Below the pieces are notes generated by a model. It did no database searches, was not told the DNA's origin, and worked only from the letters and a program-made list of their open reading frames with translations. From Candidatus Methanomethylophilaceae archaeon (GTDB lineage Archaea; Thermoplasmatota; Thermoplasmata; Methanomassiliicoccales; Methanomethylophilaceae): DNA of 5,321 nucleotides. Positions 4,817 through 5,321 of the stretch are shown here, piece after piece (within the stretch, counting starts at the first letter, position 1; every line of letters starts with the position of its first letter). The stretch lies in contig JAEDJU010000100.1 of assembly GCA_016296195.1 (NCBI GenBank), positions 1 through 5,321 of the forward strand. The letters run 5' to 3'. Made by a program: the position numbers and the translations under genes.

Positions 4817-5321
4817 TCAGATGAAATCCAACAGGGAGGATATGGTTGGATAGACACATATCTCCGGATCCACCATGTGCCAGTCATATTCGGAGAACGT
4901 TCCCGAACTTACGGCGATGAACCCTGCACCGGAGTCTCTGGCACAGATGAAATCCATACGGTTGTCACCGAGATAGAGGATCTCCTCCGGCCTCACGCCT
5001 ATCGCATCGCCCATGTGTCTCATGGCGACCGGACTGGGTTTCGCTTCCGAATCCGCGAAGTCATCCCTTGCCACAACACCGTCCAGATAATCCATCATGC
5101 CGAACATGTTCAGCGCCGTATCGGCATATTCCCTTCCGCCCCTGGTCAGGACACCGGTCTTGTACCCCATCTCCCTCAGTTTGGTGAGAAGTTCCTTCGA
5201 TCTTGGGAACTCCTCCGCTCTGGGGAGACCTTCCAGTTCTATCTTCAGCATCCTGTCCGCCGTGGCGGGGAATATCCTGTTGTACGCCTCCTCGGACAGG
5301 TTCTTTATGATCTTGAGTTTG
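4817..5321 (-). CDS. HAD-superfamily hydrolase (phosphatase-like), N-terminus outside window
   Basis: The reading frame is open to the window edge, so the true start lies beyond base 5321; 167 C-terminal residues are visible. They show HAD motif II (GVLTRGG, with the Thr that contacts phosphate), a motif III lysine in EAKPSPVAM, and motif IV LYLGDNRMD with the two Mg-binding aspartates. The order and spacing fit subfamily I enzymes such as phosphoglycolate-phosphatase-like or pyrophosphatase-like phosphohydrolases. The first visible stretch (KLKIIKNLSEEAYNRIF...) would be part of the helical cap between motifs I and II. The nucleophile motif DxDxT is not in the window. An internal ATG at 5251 should not be taken as the start, because a protein beginning there would lack the nucleophile. 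The substrate cannot be named. The enzyme is probably cytoplasmic. The gene lies 64 nt upstream of the transporter in the same direction. Confidence 0.85.
   Translation of the reverse strand, partial: KLKIIKNLSEEAYNRIFPATADRMLKIELEGLPRAEEFPRSKELLTKLREMGYKTGVLTRGGREYADTALNMFGMMDYLDGVVARDDFADSEAKPSPVAMRHMGDAIGVRPEEILYLGDNRMDFICARDSGAGFIAVSSGTFSEYDWHMVDPEICVYPTISSLLDFI

Noticed and set aside
5249..5251. ATG at 5251 as the start of the HAD gene
   Set aside because: The frame stays open to the window edge with sensible helical sequence, and a protein starting here would lack the nucleophile motif.
1..5321. CRISPR array, insertion sequence or prophage signals
   Set aside because: No regular direct repeats, transposase or integrase motifs, or terminal inverted repeats were found on either strand.

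Overview
The window most likely comes from a methanogenic archaeon. Three consecutive plus-strand genes match methanogenesis marker proteins (Mmp15, partial; Mmp17; Mmp7), which are essentially confined to organisms carrying methyl-coenzyme M reductase (MCR). Strong GGAGG-type ribosome sites and AT-rich TATA-like elements in the gaps fit an archaeon. Composition, GC-leaning codon use, a highly codon-biased GlcD-like flavoprotein and the absence of TAG stops make Methanomassiliicoccales a reasonable guess, but this is inference, not proof.

Region 1 (1-2118, plus strand) is a tightly packed, probably co-transcribed cluster: the tail of mmp15 (BcrA/BadF-type ATPase), then mmp17, mmp7 and a small GIY-YIG/DUF123 nuclease-like gene. 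The junctions are a 10-nt gap, an 8-nt overlap and a 4-nt ATGA overlap, so translation is probably coupled. Mmp7 and Mmp17 are known as parts of the ATP-dependent complex that reductively activates MCR. The nuclease-like passenger has no obvious link to that job.

Region 2 (2119-3888) is a monocistronic unit: an AT-rich promoter gap with inverted and repeated CCATT motifs, a strongly codon-biased FAD-binding dehydrogenase/oxidase of the GlcD type (532 aa), and two back-to-back hairpins in the convergent gap. The flavoprotein keeps the FAD-binding half but seems to lack the metal/active-site signatures of lactate and 2-hydroxyglutarate dehydrogenases, so its substrate is unknown.

Region 3 (3889-5321, minus strand) holds a 10-TM EamA/DMT transporter built from two strikingly similar 5-TM halves and, upstream of it, a HAD-family phosphatase whose N-terminus with the nucleophile lies outside the window. 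A TATA-like element and a small GC hairpin lie in the 64-nt gap between them.

No RNA gene, CRISPR array, insertion sequence or prophage signal was seen. The window looks like core genome. The most unusual points are the atypical GlcD active site, the tandem-fused EamA protein and the nuclease gene coupled to mmp7.
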